This document shows, piece by piece, positions 1 through 12,812 of a stretch of DNA of 64,000 bases. The DNA lies in assembly GCA_024734555.1 (NCBI GenBank), contig JANPWX010000038.1, forward strand, positions 124,001 to 188,000. The letters are read 5' to 3'. Position numbers and translations under genes: made by a program. Origin of the DNA: Trochalopteron elliotii (taxonomy: Eukaryota > Chordata > Aves > Passeriformes > Leiothrichidae). A model generated the notes under the pieces. That model did not search any database, was not told the origin of the DNA, and worked only from the letters and a program-made list of their open reading frames with translations. Every line of letters starts with the position of its first letter. Position 1 is the first letter of the stretch.

Positions 1-2209
1 GCTGCAGGACTCAGAGAAGATGCCCTGTGTTCCACAGGCAGCACACCTGGACCATAAAAATGGTGCTGAATCAGTCTGTAAGTAAAAAATGATGTGCCTT
101 CTGAAGCAACTAGATTTATAAAGATCAAAAATGCAAATGTAAGCATGCACGAAGTTCCCAAAGCTGAGGAATGCACAAGCAAATGGAGAATACTGCTTGC
201 TACCATCTTGTAATTCCTTTTTTGTTTGTCTTCCTTGGGTAGTAGCTTTTTATATGTCTGCTGTGATTTACCTCTATCACTTCACAGTCATCTTCCCACT
301 CTTCTGTGTGCGTGCACACGAGCATTCTGTAACTGCAGCAGCACTGGCTTACTGCTTCATACCAGTCCCTGGAAACTAATTATCCTCTTCATCTCATGTT
401 GAAAATGGATAAATATTGCAGACATATACCACAGATACAAAATCTCTAAGCTATTAGAAAAGTACATTCACGTTCATCCATATACAGTTCAAAAGAAAAA
501 AAAAAGCTGGCTCCCCTTGTAGTAGGAGATCATTCGTCTTCTCAAGTGGCATGTTATTTTAGGTTCCTTTACATCTGGTTTTAAAGAAAAATGCTTCGTA
601 CTTTCTCTTTTTCTGCCCTGCAAGCCTGGGAGGAGGTCCTTGTGAACACTTCTGAAAACTCAGGAAGATTCTTTTTCTTTAAAAAATTCTTTTTATAAGA
701 AGAATCACTAGTCATCACTAATGATCATTAAAAAATCCTAGACTCAAGTTCTCTAATATTGGTGTCCATCAAGCTGATGAATGTTTTTACATTGGTTCTG
801 GGACTTTCATTCTTCTATACTTATGTTTCTTTCTATTTGAAGATTGACATTTACCTTATGGTTTTCTTTGGTTAGATGTCAAGCATTTTCTTCTATGTGC
901 AGTACTTTTCATTTTGTTTCTATAAAGTACAGGCACAAGGAAGTCCTGATTTGTGGACCTTTAATGTTACTGTAACAGAAATAACAATTTTTAGCCAAAC
1001 TTTCTTTTTTTGTTAAGATAAATTCAATTGGATTTGCCAGTAATAAGTAATCATTGCCAATAATGGTGGCCTAAGGTGACACCTTTTCTCACAAAATGCA
1101 AGCTTGAATAGAAGAGTTTTCCCAGAGGGTTTGTTTGCTGGACTATTCCAGTCCCTCTTGAATCAGCGAAGGTGTAAGTGTATAAAACTAAAACAACCTC
1201 ACTTAGCAAATAAAATTGCCACTTCTGTCATTGGTGAGAATGAGACTTCTATTCAAAACACAGTTTTGAATATCCCTTATTTTCTAACAGTCAATTTATC
1301 TCTTCAAGACTCAGCTAGGATATCTGAACTAGTTTAAAATCATAACAATCTGTCTTCTCCACATTGCATTTTCATTAAAGAGTAAGATTTACAGTTCCTA
1401 AAGTAAGGAAGACAGTATATTCTTATAAGACCTAAGAACTTGATATACCTTCCCATCTGCATCTCAAAATGTATAAAGCAGTATTTGTTCAAGTTATTAC
1501 ATTAATAAAGTATTGAGTAATCAGAGACTCTGTATTTTTTCAGCCTGATGAATTATAGCAAGAATATGTGATGATAATGCCATTTCTTTGGGGATGAGAG
1601 TACTGGAAAATTATCATTCGTTGCAGATGACTGTCATTCATCATTAAGGACAGTTGTGAAGTGTAGGCATAAGGGATCTGGGAAATGGTCATGAAAGGTA
1701 TCCGTCATTGTCAAAGTTAACCAGAATACTCCATGGGCAATAGCTTGACTTGTATAACTTTGTCTTTGAAAGCAGGTTTAAAGGCAGTCAAACTTTCTGT
1801 TGTCAAAGTAGTCAAATGAATTTTCAAAACCCCCTAGAGCAAGCAGCTGGGATTATTGAGGAGATCACAGGATGCTGCTATTTGATTTGTAAAAGGATCT
1901 AGACTAGAGAGATGCTTTCACAAAGCTCAAATCTGAGTTCAAGCAGGGGTGTTGGCTATCCTTTGCTGCTGCTGAGCCCTTGAGGTGTCATGACTGTGCT
2001 GAAACCAAAATGTTGTCTAATGTCTCCCAGACTAGGAGGTGTAGCAGAAGTGTGTCTCTTCTTAAATGGAAAAGCAGAAAATCAATACATGATTTAGGCT
2101 GATGACCAATGCCAAAAGTATGCAAGGGACATTATTTCAGCAAAATATGGCAATATCTCACTGAAGTCAGAGCTGAGATAATTTCTAGTTATGCTTTACA
2201 GTGTCTTAG

Positions 2210-2774
2210 TGTACTGTGTCTGATTGGAATTGAGTTAAATTTCTTCACAGTAGCCTCTAGAGTGCTGTGTTTTGGATTTGTGACTGAAACAGTGTTGATA
2301 ACACACAGCGTTTGGGCTATCACTGATTAGTGCTATTTGCGGTGCCAAGGCTCTCTCTTTCCCCATTTCCCTGCTGTGAGTAATCTGAGGATGAGAAAGA
2401 GGGTGTGAGGGGATACGACCTGGACAGATGAGCTAAATTGACCAGAGAGTTATTCAATGTTGCATAGTGCCATGCTTAGCAATAAAAGCTTTTTTAGGAG
2501 GTAGCTGTTGCTACCAGTGGCTGAGCACGTGAGTGCTCAGGGAGGTGGTGAGTGATTGCCTTTGCATTATCTGGGTTGGATTTTTTTTGTTTTTAGTTTG
2601 TTTGTTTGTTTTGAGTTTATTTTTCTTTCTTTCTCCTTTACTGCTTAAACTGCCTGTAACCTGACCCACAGGTTTGCTCACTTTCTCTTTTCCTATTCTC
2701 TTCCCCATCCTGCTGGAGGAGGGGGAGTATGGGCAAGAAGACTTTTGGTGCTTGGCTGCTGCTTATGGTCAGCA
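2210..2774 (+). mobile_element. Solo LTR of an avian endogenous retrovirus, sense orientation
   Basis: The stretch runs from TGTACTG... to ...GTCAGCA and resembles a common avian retroviral LTR family: a GAGTTAA-TTTCTTCACAGTAG start, a GTTGATAACAC segment, GACCTGGACAGATGAGCTAA, a polyadenylation signal (AATAAA at 2481-2486), a T-rich stretch, and an end with GTGCTTGGCTGCTG. No retroviral gene sequence adjoins it, so I call it a solo LTR left by recombination. The ends are approximate and no clear target duplication is visible. The same family occurs at 39105-39683 in the opposite orientation. Identification is by remembered consensus. Confidence 0.8.
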
Positions 2775-5700
2775 ATGAAAATAATGTAAAATAAACTCAG
2801 AATTATTCGAACGTTTCTAAATGCAAATGTTAGAGGTAAGTAGCAGTCCATAAATTAAGTTAATTTTAACAGTTTTAATATTGATAGTTTTAAAGATGAA
2901 AAGCACACTGTAGTATCTAGTAGTTTGTTTCCTTTGTGGACAGTTTTCTCAAAATTTTAGTTTTATTCCAATGAAAAAACCTTAGACTAAAACTCACCTT
3001 TTTGTGACAACAGTTAAAATTTTGTTTTTAAGTCAAGGATGACTGTGTGTGCAGACATAGTACATGCATGTATTATAATACAGTCATGCATTATTAATTT
3101 CTATACAGTTGGAACACATCATAGATAGTTATTGTTTTGTAGATGTATACAGAGCACGCAGAAAAATTGTTAGACTGAGTTTGCAGTGGCTGTTTGACAA
3201 GACCATTGAAGCCAAATAGCCTAGAGGAAATGAAGGCCAACTCTATGTAGGCCAACAAAATTATCATAATCCACAGCAGGCAGTATATATACAGAAATAA
3301 TCAGGAGAGCTAAAAGCAAGTCCAAGAGGTGAGTAGCTAAGCATGGATAAATGACAAAATAATCTGAACATATGCAAAAGCAGATGATAGGCTAGCGAGT
3401 GGTCTCATTGGCTCATTCAGGAACCAATATTGTTGAATTAAGATACCAGATTTGCTGAAGAGCCAAATTATTTCATTTTGTAGCATTTATTGTCTTAATA
3501 ATTTCTGGGAGACACCAACTTCAGATCTAGTCACTTCTGGCAGTAAACTACAACTGGGACCCCTGAGGTATACTGAAACTAAACTGTAGAAAATTCAAAA
3601 TTGATTCATTATATTTTTGCACACAGTAATATATAGCATTTGAAATTTCTTGCCATATAATGTTACAGAGACTTGGAGTACAGCAATATGTTTAAAAAAG
3701 CCAAAGAATGGTTATTAACGGATGCATAATTTGGACAGTTATGGTAACAGAAGTGCTATTAAAGCTTATTTGTCTTTGAGCTTCTTGGATAAGTTAGCCT
3801 CTGAAACTGTGGGTGTGGAAGCATGTTGATGCATAACTACTTTTTAACATTGCTTAACCCTTTCTCTGAAGCAGCTGGTGTTAGCCATTTTGAACTATGT
3901 TGGGCCAAATGTGACATTGCTCCTGTTAGGATTGGTGAGATCAACAATATATAGTGCTCATAAAGCTCATCTAAAAGCTAATTTATTAAGAAATTGTAGC
4001 TGACAAAAAGCAGTCATTAATAGTGAAATATCAAAATGAAGAGCTTTTGTGAATTTCAGCTGGGTTTCAGCTCTGGCTTTTAATTATCTTTGTGAGTGAT
4101 GCTGAAGTAAACATAACCTTGCTGATGAAAAAAAAGGACAACTGCAGAACTGTGATAAGTAAGACCAGTCCTAAGGACTGAGTTAGATCACTTGAAAAGC
4201 TGAATCCATTCTAAATAAAGGGTATTTTAATGAAGCCAAATGCTAGGCATGTCTGTGTAATGGGGAGCAATATCCTGTAAAACACTGACTCTGAGTTATC
4301 TGCTGATCCTGGTAGAGAAGCATTTTAAGACAGCTAAGGTGATTTATATTTGAGCTTAATGTACAAAATGATGCAAAGAGGTCATTTTGGCTATCCATTC
4401 AAGATTGATGAGACTGATGCTACAATAGTAGTACAACCTTTTTGTCCACATTTTTAAGTTTGAATTACTTTAGGGAGAAATAGAGAATTCAGAGAAGGAG
4501 CAGAGATGAATTAATATTGGAAGTTGGCAGTGGAGTCCTTATAAAGGCACCATCAGGTCTCCTTTAACATAGTTTATCAAAAAATAAGATAGAGAAGTGG
4601 TTTGCTTGAAGACCCTCATTTTTTTTTAAATGCATGGAGAATATTGTCTGTTAAGATAGAATTCTACCTTTTATTTGAGCAGAAGAGAGAAATGAAATAA
4701 AGGAAGAAAAAGTAAGCAAACAGCTGTAATCTAAAGACAGGCAAAAATTAATTAGCAGTTGGAGTTATTCTACCCAAGGAAGTGGGTTGCTTCTCGTGGT
4801 GCATTTGATACAAGGTTTGGGTCTTTGCAGAAAATATGCTATAGTAAAGGATGTTATTGATTTCTGCACATGAGCAGCAGAGTGGAATTTGATGTCTTTT
4901 GGTAGTTGATCAAGTGGTTTCTTCTATTCTTAAACAGTATCCTTTAATCCACTATGACAAATTGAGTTCACTGGAACAGCAAAAAAAGGCTTCACAGTGA
5001 TTTTTACAATATCCTTGAAGTTATATTTTAACATCCATTTTTAAATGGACCTCACTTCTTTCAATTCCCTGTAAAATTTGCATAAAAGAACCTCAGAATT
5101 ATTTCAATACTCCACCTTGCAAAGTGTGACTTGATTTACGGGAAGAATATTGTAGATGTGAAGCATCAATGTCTCTGTTTAGAAATGGCTGCTGACATGA
5201 ATTCTGGTAGTAAAATTTCCAAACTTTTTCTATCTTCCATTAAGGAGAAGATAAAGCATAAATTTCAGTCTTCTGACAGTCTAACAGTGTACGTAACACT
5301 ACCACTTAAATTCAGCATTGAGCCCTGAAAAAGAAGTGTCAAAATAGCTGGACTAAATATCTTGGCTACATTGTATTTTCCTTCAGCTTTTTTTAATGTT
5401 GTTTTAATTACTTTCTTGCAGGAAATGTCATGATTCTCGCATGTGTTGAAAACTTAATTTAATAAACACTTCAAATATTTAGATTTGTATTTCTCAGACC
5501 TCAATCTTTCTTCCTTCACCCTTTCAGGATTTTCTGCAGCATAGAATAATGATGGAGCATCCTTATAATGTTACCTATCAATTGTCACAAAAAGCTGATT
5601 TCAAAAATATGATGATTTGAGTTATTTAAGGTTTATATATGAATTTGTTTTCTCAGTATGTAACTGTAACTCTTTCTATCCTTCTGAAAGCAAATGGTCA

Positions 5701-8700
5701 GTTTCTTCCTCCTTCCTCAAGTGTTTAACTTATTTCATCCACTACTTTCCTCTCTCATCCAAATATTTTCCCTGCCTGTTGTTTTCTTTGTAATTGGTGC
5801 CTGATCCACAGTATGGACATTTGGACTCTCTCTTAGGTAGGCCCAGACATTGGAGGGCTGCCAGGAAAACAGTGGAAATACAGCTGTTTTCTAGTAAACG
5901 ATGCTGCTCTTACAATACCAAGAAGCTCATCCGTATTCCCAGCCTCCTTGTCCTCGCATTTATCACCCTGTTTCAGAGACATGAAGGAAGTTAACCCTAT
6001 CTGCCTTCCTCACAGTGACCTTCTGCTATCTTCAGCTATAGAGAAGAAAATGGTCAGTAAAGCACTTCCCAAAAGGGGTCCAATTATAAAAATTCTGCAA
6101 ATAGTATAGAAACAGAGAACAAAACAACAGTATGTTTGAAATTTGGATTTTGAAAATCAATTTAATTGCTCACAAAAACATTGTCTTGATGGAATTGAGC
6201 TAGTTTCATAAAAATGAATTTATGAAAGGGATTTGGTAGCCCCTTTCCTGTAATTTGGTATTTTTGCTGGTTCTTAAAACATATGAATCTCATTTTGAGT
6301 GTCAGGTTTGCTTGAACCAGTAAATTGTGTTATAGATAGAGATTCAAACATCAATAAGTTAGAAACTGAAAATATTAATCTTCAGACTGCAATCTGAGAA
6401 CAATTCAGGAAAGTTGTTGCATAGCCCCAACTTATGACTGAAGAGATGATACCTCTTCTATCCTGCCTAGTGGCAGAGGATACTGCCTAGGATAGAAGAA
6501 GCAGAATCCTCAGGGAGACTTTATCTAAGCTGTGGGCCACCAGAACTGGTATGCATGCAACCTCAGATGGTGATGACTCTGTATTGAATTTGTATATATC
6601 TCGAGGGCCTTCTAAACAGAAAATTGTATTTGATACTAACATCTCACAGCTATTCCTGCCTGATATGCGTATATGAGAATATGAGAATATTGTGAACCTG
6701 TTTTTTTCTGGCAACCTGTTTCCTTGCCTTTGTCATAATCTGAATTGTTTGTGTGTTAACTATTAACAGCACTTGCTTTAGAAGTGAAACTGTTTGGTAC
6801 CTCTTCCACTGTGTTCAGATATTTCTTTGAGCTGAGAGATAAAGAATACACATAGGTGCGTTGGGAATGCTTTATTTATCCCAAGGTAATTGGTAGAATG
6901 TGAGCCCTCTTAATATCTTGAAAAACAAGTGATCAGATAATCTCAGTTGTGTAGCTCTTATGTCTTGCCCCTTTTTGATTTCTTCTTGGCAGTGTATTTC
7001 TTCATGCAGCGACTGTTTTCCCTCATACTTGCTAGTGCTCCCTGCTGTGTGTGTGTGTCTCTCCCTCCAACCTCTCCTTTGCACTCTACAATGTGCTGTT
7101 TTCTTTTAGTTCCTATAATTTATTGAGGCTATCTCAACAGCTATACACTGGAAAAAAGAATAAGCAACCTATATGATCTTTCATGGCATTTTTAAAATCC
7201 TGTCTTCTAAAGAAATATTCAGAAGACTTATTTTCCAGTCTGAAGGACTGCTTGTCTTCCATTTCATGCTGTAATTATTCCCAAGTAACTGAAAGAAAAA
7301 CAGGAAAAAAAGAAAAGCGAGTAAGGGAAGTAGAACTCTTCCTGAAAAGATAATTGAGATCTGGCACCCAGCATTCCTGTGTTGATTTGCTTCTTTTGAG
7401 AATGACCTGCATGCACTTTTTGCAGGTATTCCACATTTTTCACATTTGCAACATCACCAAAAATCTGTGTTCAGTAAGTGGTTTAGGTGATAATCTGTTT
7501 TTCAAAAAGCAACTGGTATTTGAACAGCAATGGATTGCCTGGTAACAGCAATGATGGGTTGCCCAGTGTAATACTAATGTGACTTTTGCTACACATTTAG
7601 TAATACTTTCTTTCTATTTAAACAGTTAAGTTTTTTTAGATTATGCTCTTTTTGCTCTTCAGCAATTGGATTTTTCCAAAGATAGTATGTGTATTTCATT
7701 TTCTAGATAAATTATTATTTCTCTCCATCATAATATGGGATGTATGGGTTGGAGAAAATTTTCTATCTTATATAATCAACACAAAGTCATACATATGGTG
7801 TCAGAAAATATTTGTTACTAATAGTTAGTCTTTAAGTTTTACACGAAAATTAAATTCTGATGGTTTCTTGCCTTGCCTGAGCTTACAAGTGGAGTGTATA
7901 TTTTATAGATCTTTTTGTCTTTGTGTATATATATTTTTACAGATGAAGAAAACGTAGGTGTATGTACATGCATGCATACAAGTATTTTAAAACAGTTTGG
8001 CTTTATTAGTGCTGTTGCACTAGCAAATACAGATACTTTAAATTCAATTATGTAAGTAATGTAAATGACCAATTTTTTAAAGAAATGCTTATTAAGAGTA
8101 AGATGCTTACTTTTCATTCTAAGACAAAGCATTGCTTAGGGAAGGGGCTTCATGAAATCTTCCTGATGTCTTGTGTCATTTATTGCATAAGTACCATATG
8201 CAAATAGAAGGTGTGTTATGGACCTTAGTTGTGCTAATAAGCCTCTCTTTGAGGTTAATGCTTCTACATGAAACTAGATTTTCACCTGTCCAGTGCCTTC
8301 TCAAAAGTATCTCCTTTGGTGAAATTGTTGCCTCTGCTTCGTCGCTAAAACATTCCTTTTGTGCAACAAAAGCCCACAAAGACTTTAGCAATATTCATGC
8401 ACCCGTTTTCTCAATACTAGCAACATTCTGCAGTACTGCATGTTTGGGTTTTTGTTATTTTTTTTCTCAAAACTAACAAAAAACTGGTTTAGGAGCTACT
8501 GGGACAACATGTAAACTAGCTTCAGTATGAAGGGCAGTATGTGGAGCACTTAGAACTGTGCTTTTTTTTGCCGACTTCTCATATGGTAAAGGTGTTACAA
8601 GGTGATACAAGATGTATATTACACTGTTGCTATCCAACTCCTCATTTGAAGTATAAATGGGACTTCATGATAGTAGACCTGGTGTTGGACTTCTATATAA

Positions 8701-11700
8701 GTGGAAATTTTTAGTCATGTAAATTTTTTCTCTTTCTATCTGTCTCTAGATCTATTTTACAGTTTATTTAGGTTACCATATTCATTGGAGATATTAGAAA
8801 AAATGGAGCAGTTGGTTCTGCTAATCCAGATCCTTGAAGCTGTTTAATACCACTATTTATGAGATCACTCTTTGTGAGAATGCCTGAGGAACAAGATTAT
8901 TCATCAAACACATTTTTCAATTGTTTACAATAGCTTCAGGTCTGAATAAAACATGCCTCCTGCAGAACTTTCAGTTTTGAATAGTTTCCCTGCACAAACT
9001 TTGATACGATTTTTTTATTAATAGAATAACTCCACTAGAGATATGGTCTAAAAATATTCCTGATTATGGGAGCTGCAGTATTTTAGACCAAGTTCTTTGT
9101 ATTAAGGTAATACTTGCACAAATTCTGAAAGTTAAAGTGGGTCAGAATGTCTTTGTCTGTCACAGTGAAATGTGGGCCCTGCTGAAGTTGTTTCCTCCAT
9201 TTAATGTCTGAGTTTTCTCTGAGCAATTCCAAGAGGCTTCTTCCAGAGTGCTGTTCACAGTGTTTTCAAAGGCCACTCACAGCAAACTGAGCAGCTGCAT
9301 GACAGAAGTAATCTGCAGTACCGCTATGGACAGCTGCTATTTAAAGTTCCCTTTCTGGGAAGAAAGTAACCAGTGGGAAGTGTTTGAGAACACCTGGTTT
9401 GAATATATAGTTCTTTCTTCTGTTTCTATATTTAATCTGTCTAGTTGGAAATGCTAAGATATTTATCACTAAGTCTTAGGTGTAATGTTATGGGAAGTGA
9501 TAGAGCAAACATTCAGATTTTATCACTGTCCTGGCCTTTCACCAGTTTTTTACCAAACACAGCAAAAGTACTGTGGGTGTTAGCCCTATTGTCTGTATCG
9601 GATTCAATCTTGAAATATGGTAACTTGAGTCTGTAGGTTGAATTCAGTGGGTTAAATTCTAACAGCTTTCTGAGTATTGATTTACACTTCTAGAAAGAAA
9701 AGGAACCAACCTCAATAAGTGTGTTGCTTATTGTAATAAGAGGGTATATTCTAGTGCACAAAATGCATCTGATGGTTGTTTGCCTGTGAGTGCACAAATG
9801 TATTTTTTCTCCTGGCTGAGTCTGACATGGATATATAGACACCTATGAAATGAACTGGGATTTTTTTTTTTTTTTTTTGCAATTCTGACAATCTGTGTTT
9901 CTCTTCTATTGTTGTACCTTCAAAGAGTACAAACAGGGTGCAAATAGGCTTCCATTCTGTAGCCACATTCTGTGCTCTTTTTTCAGCTCTTCCTTTGCTT
10001 GCCTCTTCCTCCATGTGGGAATGCATTGCAGGTACATCACTGCAAGGGAGATAGTACTGCAGCAAAAGGATATCTATTTGCACAATTATCTCCTGGAAAT
10101 TGGAATTAGCACAGTTGTTAATGTTGCAGGTTAGCCATACAGAAACTCAAAGTCAGAGACTTAGGGTTTTCAATTCTGCAATTATTTTCCAAGACATGAC
10201 AGTCTGTCAACCTGACTGAATATTTGTCTTTTTTGTTTGTTTCCAAAGAATATTCACATCCCATAATGATGAAGTTGCTTTTGCCACAGTAGAGTTCACC
10301 ACACAAGTCTAAAAAAAAATACTTGGTGTTTAAATGCAACTTCTTTTTCAGTATGGTTTAAACTGGCAAAAATTCCAACTAGAATGAAGAGGAGAGATAT
10401 AAATTGAGGCAAAGCAGAAAAAAAAATGGAAATGTAACAAAAGAGATTGTTTTAGGCATCACAAATGTAGAAACAATTGAAACCCTCTATTTATGAATTA
10501 TCGGAGCAGTGCATTCAGCAGTGTGTCCACCTCTTCCACCAAGCCCAGGCTAGCTTAGGTGGCCATTCACCAGATTAACTTGGCTGTCAGTGCAGCAACT
10601 GTATTTGGCCCTCCATGGTGTCTGTAGGGTGATGGATAGGAGGACAGCCTCATTGTTTCCCATTTCTTTATGCTCATGTATTGTTTGTGTTCTTATGGCT
10701 GGAGAAGGCAAAGAAACAGAGTATTTTGCATTCAAAAATTAATTCCCTTAATTGAAAGTAATGACTGTGTTTTTATAACCTGAAAGTGTTGCATTCCCCA
10801 ATAAACATAAACTCAACGTTTCTGCTATGGCTACATTCCTGCCCATTTCCACACTAGTAGAAACAGCAAGGGCTGTTTTGACAGCAGCTCACACTTGAGC
10901 AGCAACAAGGGTGTTGTTTTTTCCAGCTGCTTGTAGTAGCTATTATTGTTTATTGTGTGAGCTGCGGTGCCTTGGAAACCAAATCTGAAGTCGTGCCCTG
11001 TTGTTCCAGACACCCTACAGACTAATAGTAAGACTAAAAAAACCAGATCCTTACCACCTTTGACAGCTTGCAGTCTAGTTTTAAGACTGAATACAATGAG
11101 TAGATAAAACAGACAAATAGGTTTGGGAAGGCAAGAGTATAAAGCAAGTCTATAAATTAAAAGCAGAGGTCTCAGTTCACTATCTTTCTCACTATTTTAT
11201 TTACTTGCTAAATGCCATTTGGACTTTCTTGCTTCCACAAATTTACACTTAGAGCATGATTGTGATGTACATCTGTTTTAAAGTTTTTGTCTACTACCAC
11301 ATATGAGGTGCTGTTGCATGGTGTGGCACTTTTAAAAGATTTTCTGTTATTTGACGTGAGTGATGTCAAAGCCTAATGGTTTGTTTTTTTTTTTTTTTTT
11401 TTGCATTGGTATGAGATTGAGTATTCTTGCATTTAATAGAGGGTTAAAACAGTCAGGAAATTCTGTAGGCATGTGAATATTAATTATATATTAATTAAAG
11501 AGGCTGACTTACCTTCTTTCTGTCTTGAATGGGTATTTCATATATCTAAATTCATATTTCATGTAATAGAAATATGATGTTGGCTATAAGTACTTGTGAT
11601 TGTGAACATGTAAAGGAAGGGTAAACTAGAATCTAGTTTTTAGTTTTAAACTACTTTGTATAATCTTGAAGAAATATTTTGCTTGCATTCGGTGGTGCTC

Positions 11701-12352
11701 ATCTCATGTATTGTTCATACCACTAGTGTGCTCTAACTTTGAGAAAATGCAAGTTCTTGAAATTAAAGGATGATTTTCATATTGTGAATGAGTCTATGTT
11801 TCGTCTGGAGACAAAATAAAGACCTTGAGTTGTATTCTTTTTTACACTTAAAATCTGTTCTGAATATTTTGTCGATCTTTGCAGCAGCATAGTGTGATGG
11901 TGGTTGGCTGTTGAAAAAGTAGATTCAGGTAGGGACTCTGATCAGTTCACCTAGTAAACTCTACAAAAGTTGGAGAATTTTAGGGACAGGAATAGGTCAT
12001 TTGCTGCATTTAATGAACTCTTGAGAATCTAGGTCATGTATTCTATTCAGGTTATTTTGAGAGCTATTTTATTGTATATCCTAATGTATTCTCTTCAGTT
12101 GGGTTATTCAGTACTCAAAAATTAGTCCTAATTTTAATTATTTCCCAGCTTGCTAGTGACCTATCCCAAAACTATCTCATGGTAGGGTGAAGGTCCAAGA
12201 GGAGTAGAGTATTTTAGATTGGTGCTTGATGTGTTTGTGTGAGTCACATTTCATGTGAAACTGTAAGCTGAAAATTCCTTGTTTTAACAGTTCTTCCTTT
12301 TCCAAACAAATAATAAAAAAGAATGGAGCTCATTTTTTGGTGAACAGATTTA

Positions 12353-12812
12353 CAGAATCAGAATCACAGAATCATTTAGATAGGAAAAGACCTCTGAGAT
12401 CATCAAATCCAACCTATAACCTAACAGCACCATATCAACTAGACCATGGCAGTGAGTGCCACATGCAGTCTTTTCTTAAACACTTCCAGGGGCAGCCACT
12501 CCCACAACCTCTCTGGCAGACCATTCCAACATTGCATCACATTTTCTGTGAAGAAATTCTTCCTAATGTCCAACCTAAATCTTCTTAAGAGATTTAGCTT
12601 TAGACTCCTCTTGTCCTGCCACTGGTTTCCCGGGAGAAGAGGCTGACCCCAACCTGGCTACAAACTCCTTTCAGGAAGTCATGGAGAGTGATAAGGTCAC
12701 CCCTGGGCCTCCTTTTCTCCAGGTTAAACAACCCCAGCTCCCTCAGCCACTTTGCATAAGAATTGTGCTCCAGGCCTTTCATCAGATTCATTGTGCTCTG
12801 GACGTGTTTTCC
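12353..12812 (-). mobile_element. CR1 LINE, 3' fragment, antisense
   Basis: This begins with ACAGAATCAGAATCACAGAATCA, the reverse complement of the CR1 3' end repeats. It continues through the typical antisense CR1 3' sequence, including CTCTGAGATCATCAAATCCAACC and AAATTCTTCCTAATGTCCAACC. Read on the minus strand it encodes the C-terminal part of the LINE ORF2 ([27 protein letters not shown], about 12700-12790), truncated at its 5' side. It is a dead 5'-truncated copy. Confidence 0.92.

Noticed and set aside
5794..5994. Possible upstream exon following GATCCACAG near 5811
   Set aside because: There is no ABCA similarity and the polypyrimidine tract is weak; the open frame of about 66 codons is within chance.
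7839..8476. 97-codon (-) and 101-codon (+) open frames
   Set aside because: Low-complexity hydrophobic translations with no motif, no splice context and no neighbouring exons; consistent with chance.
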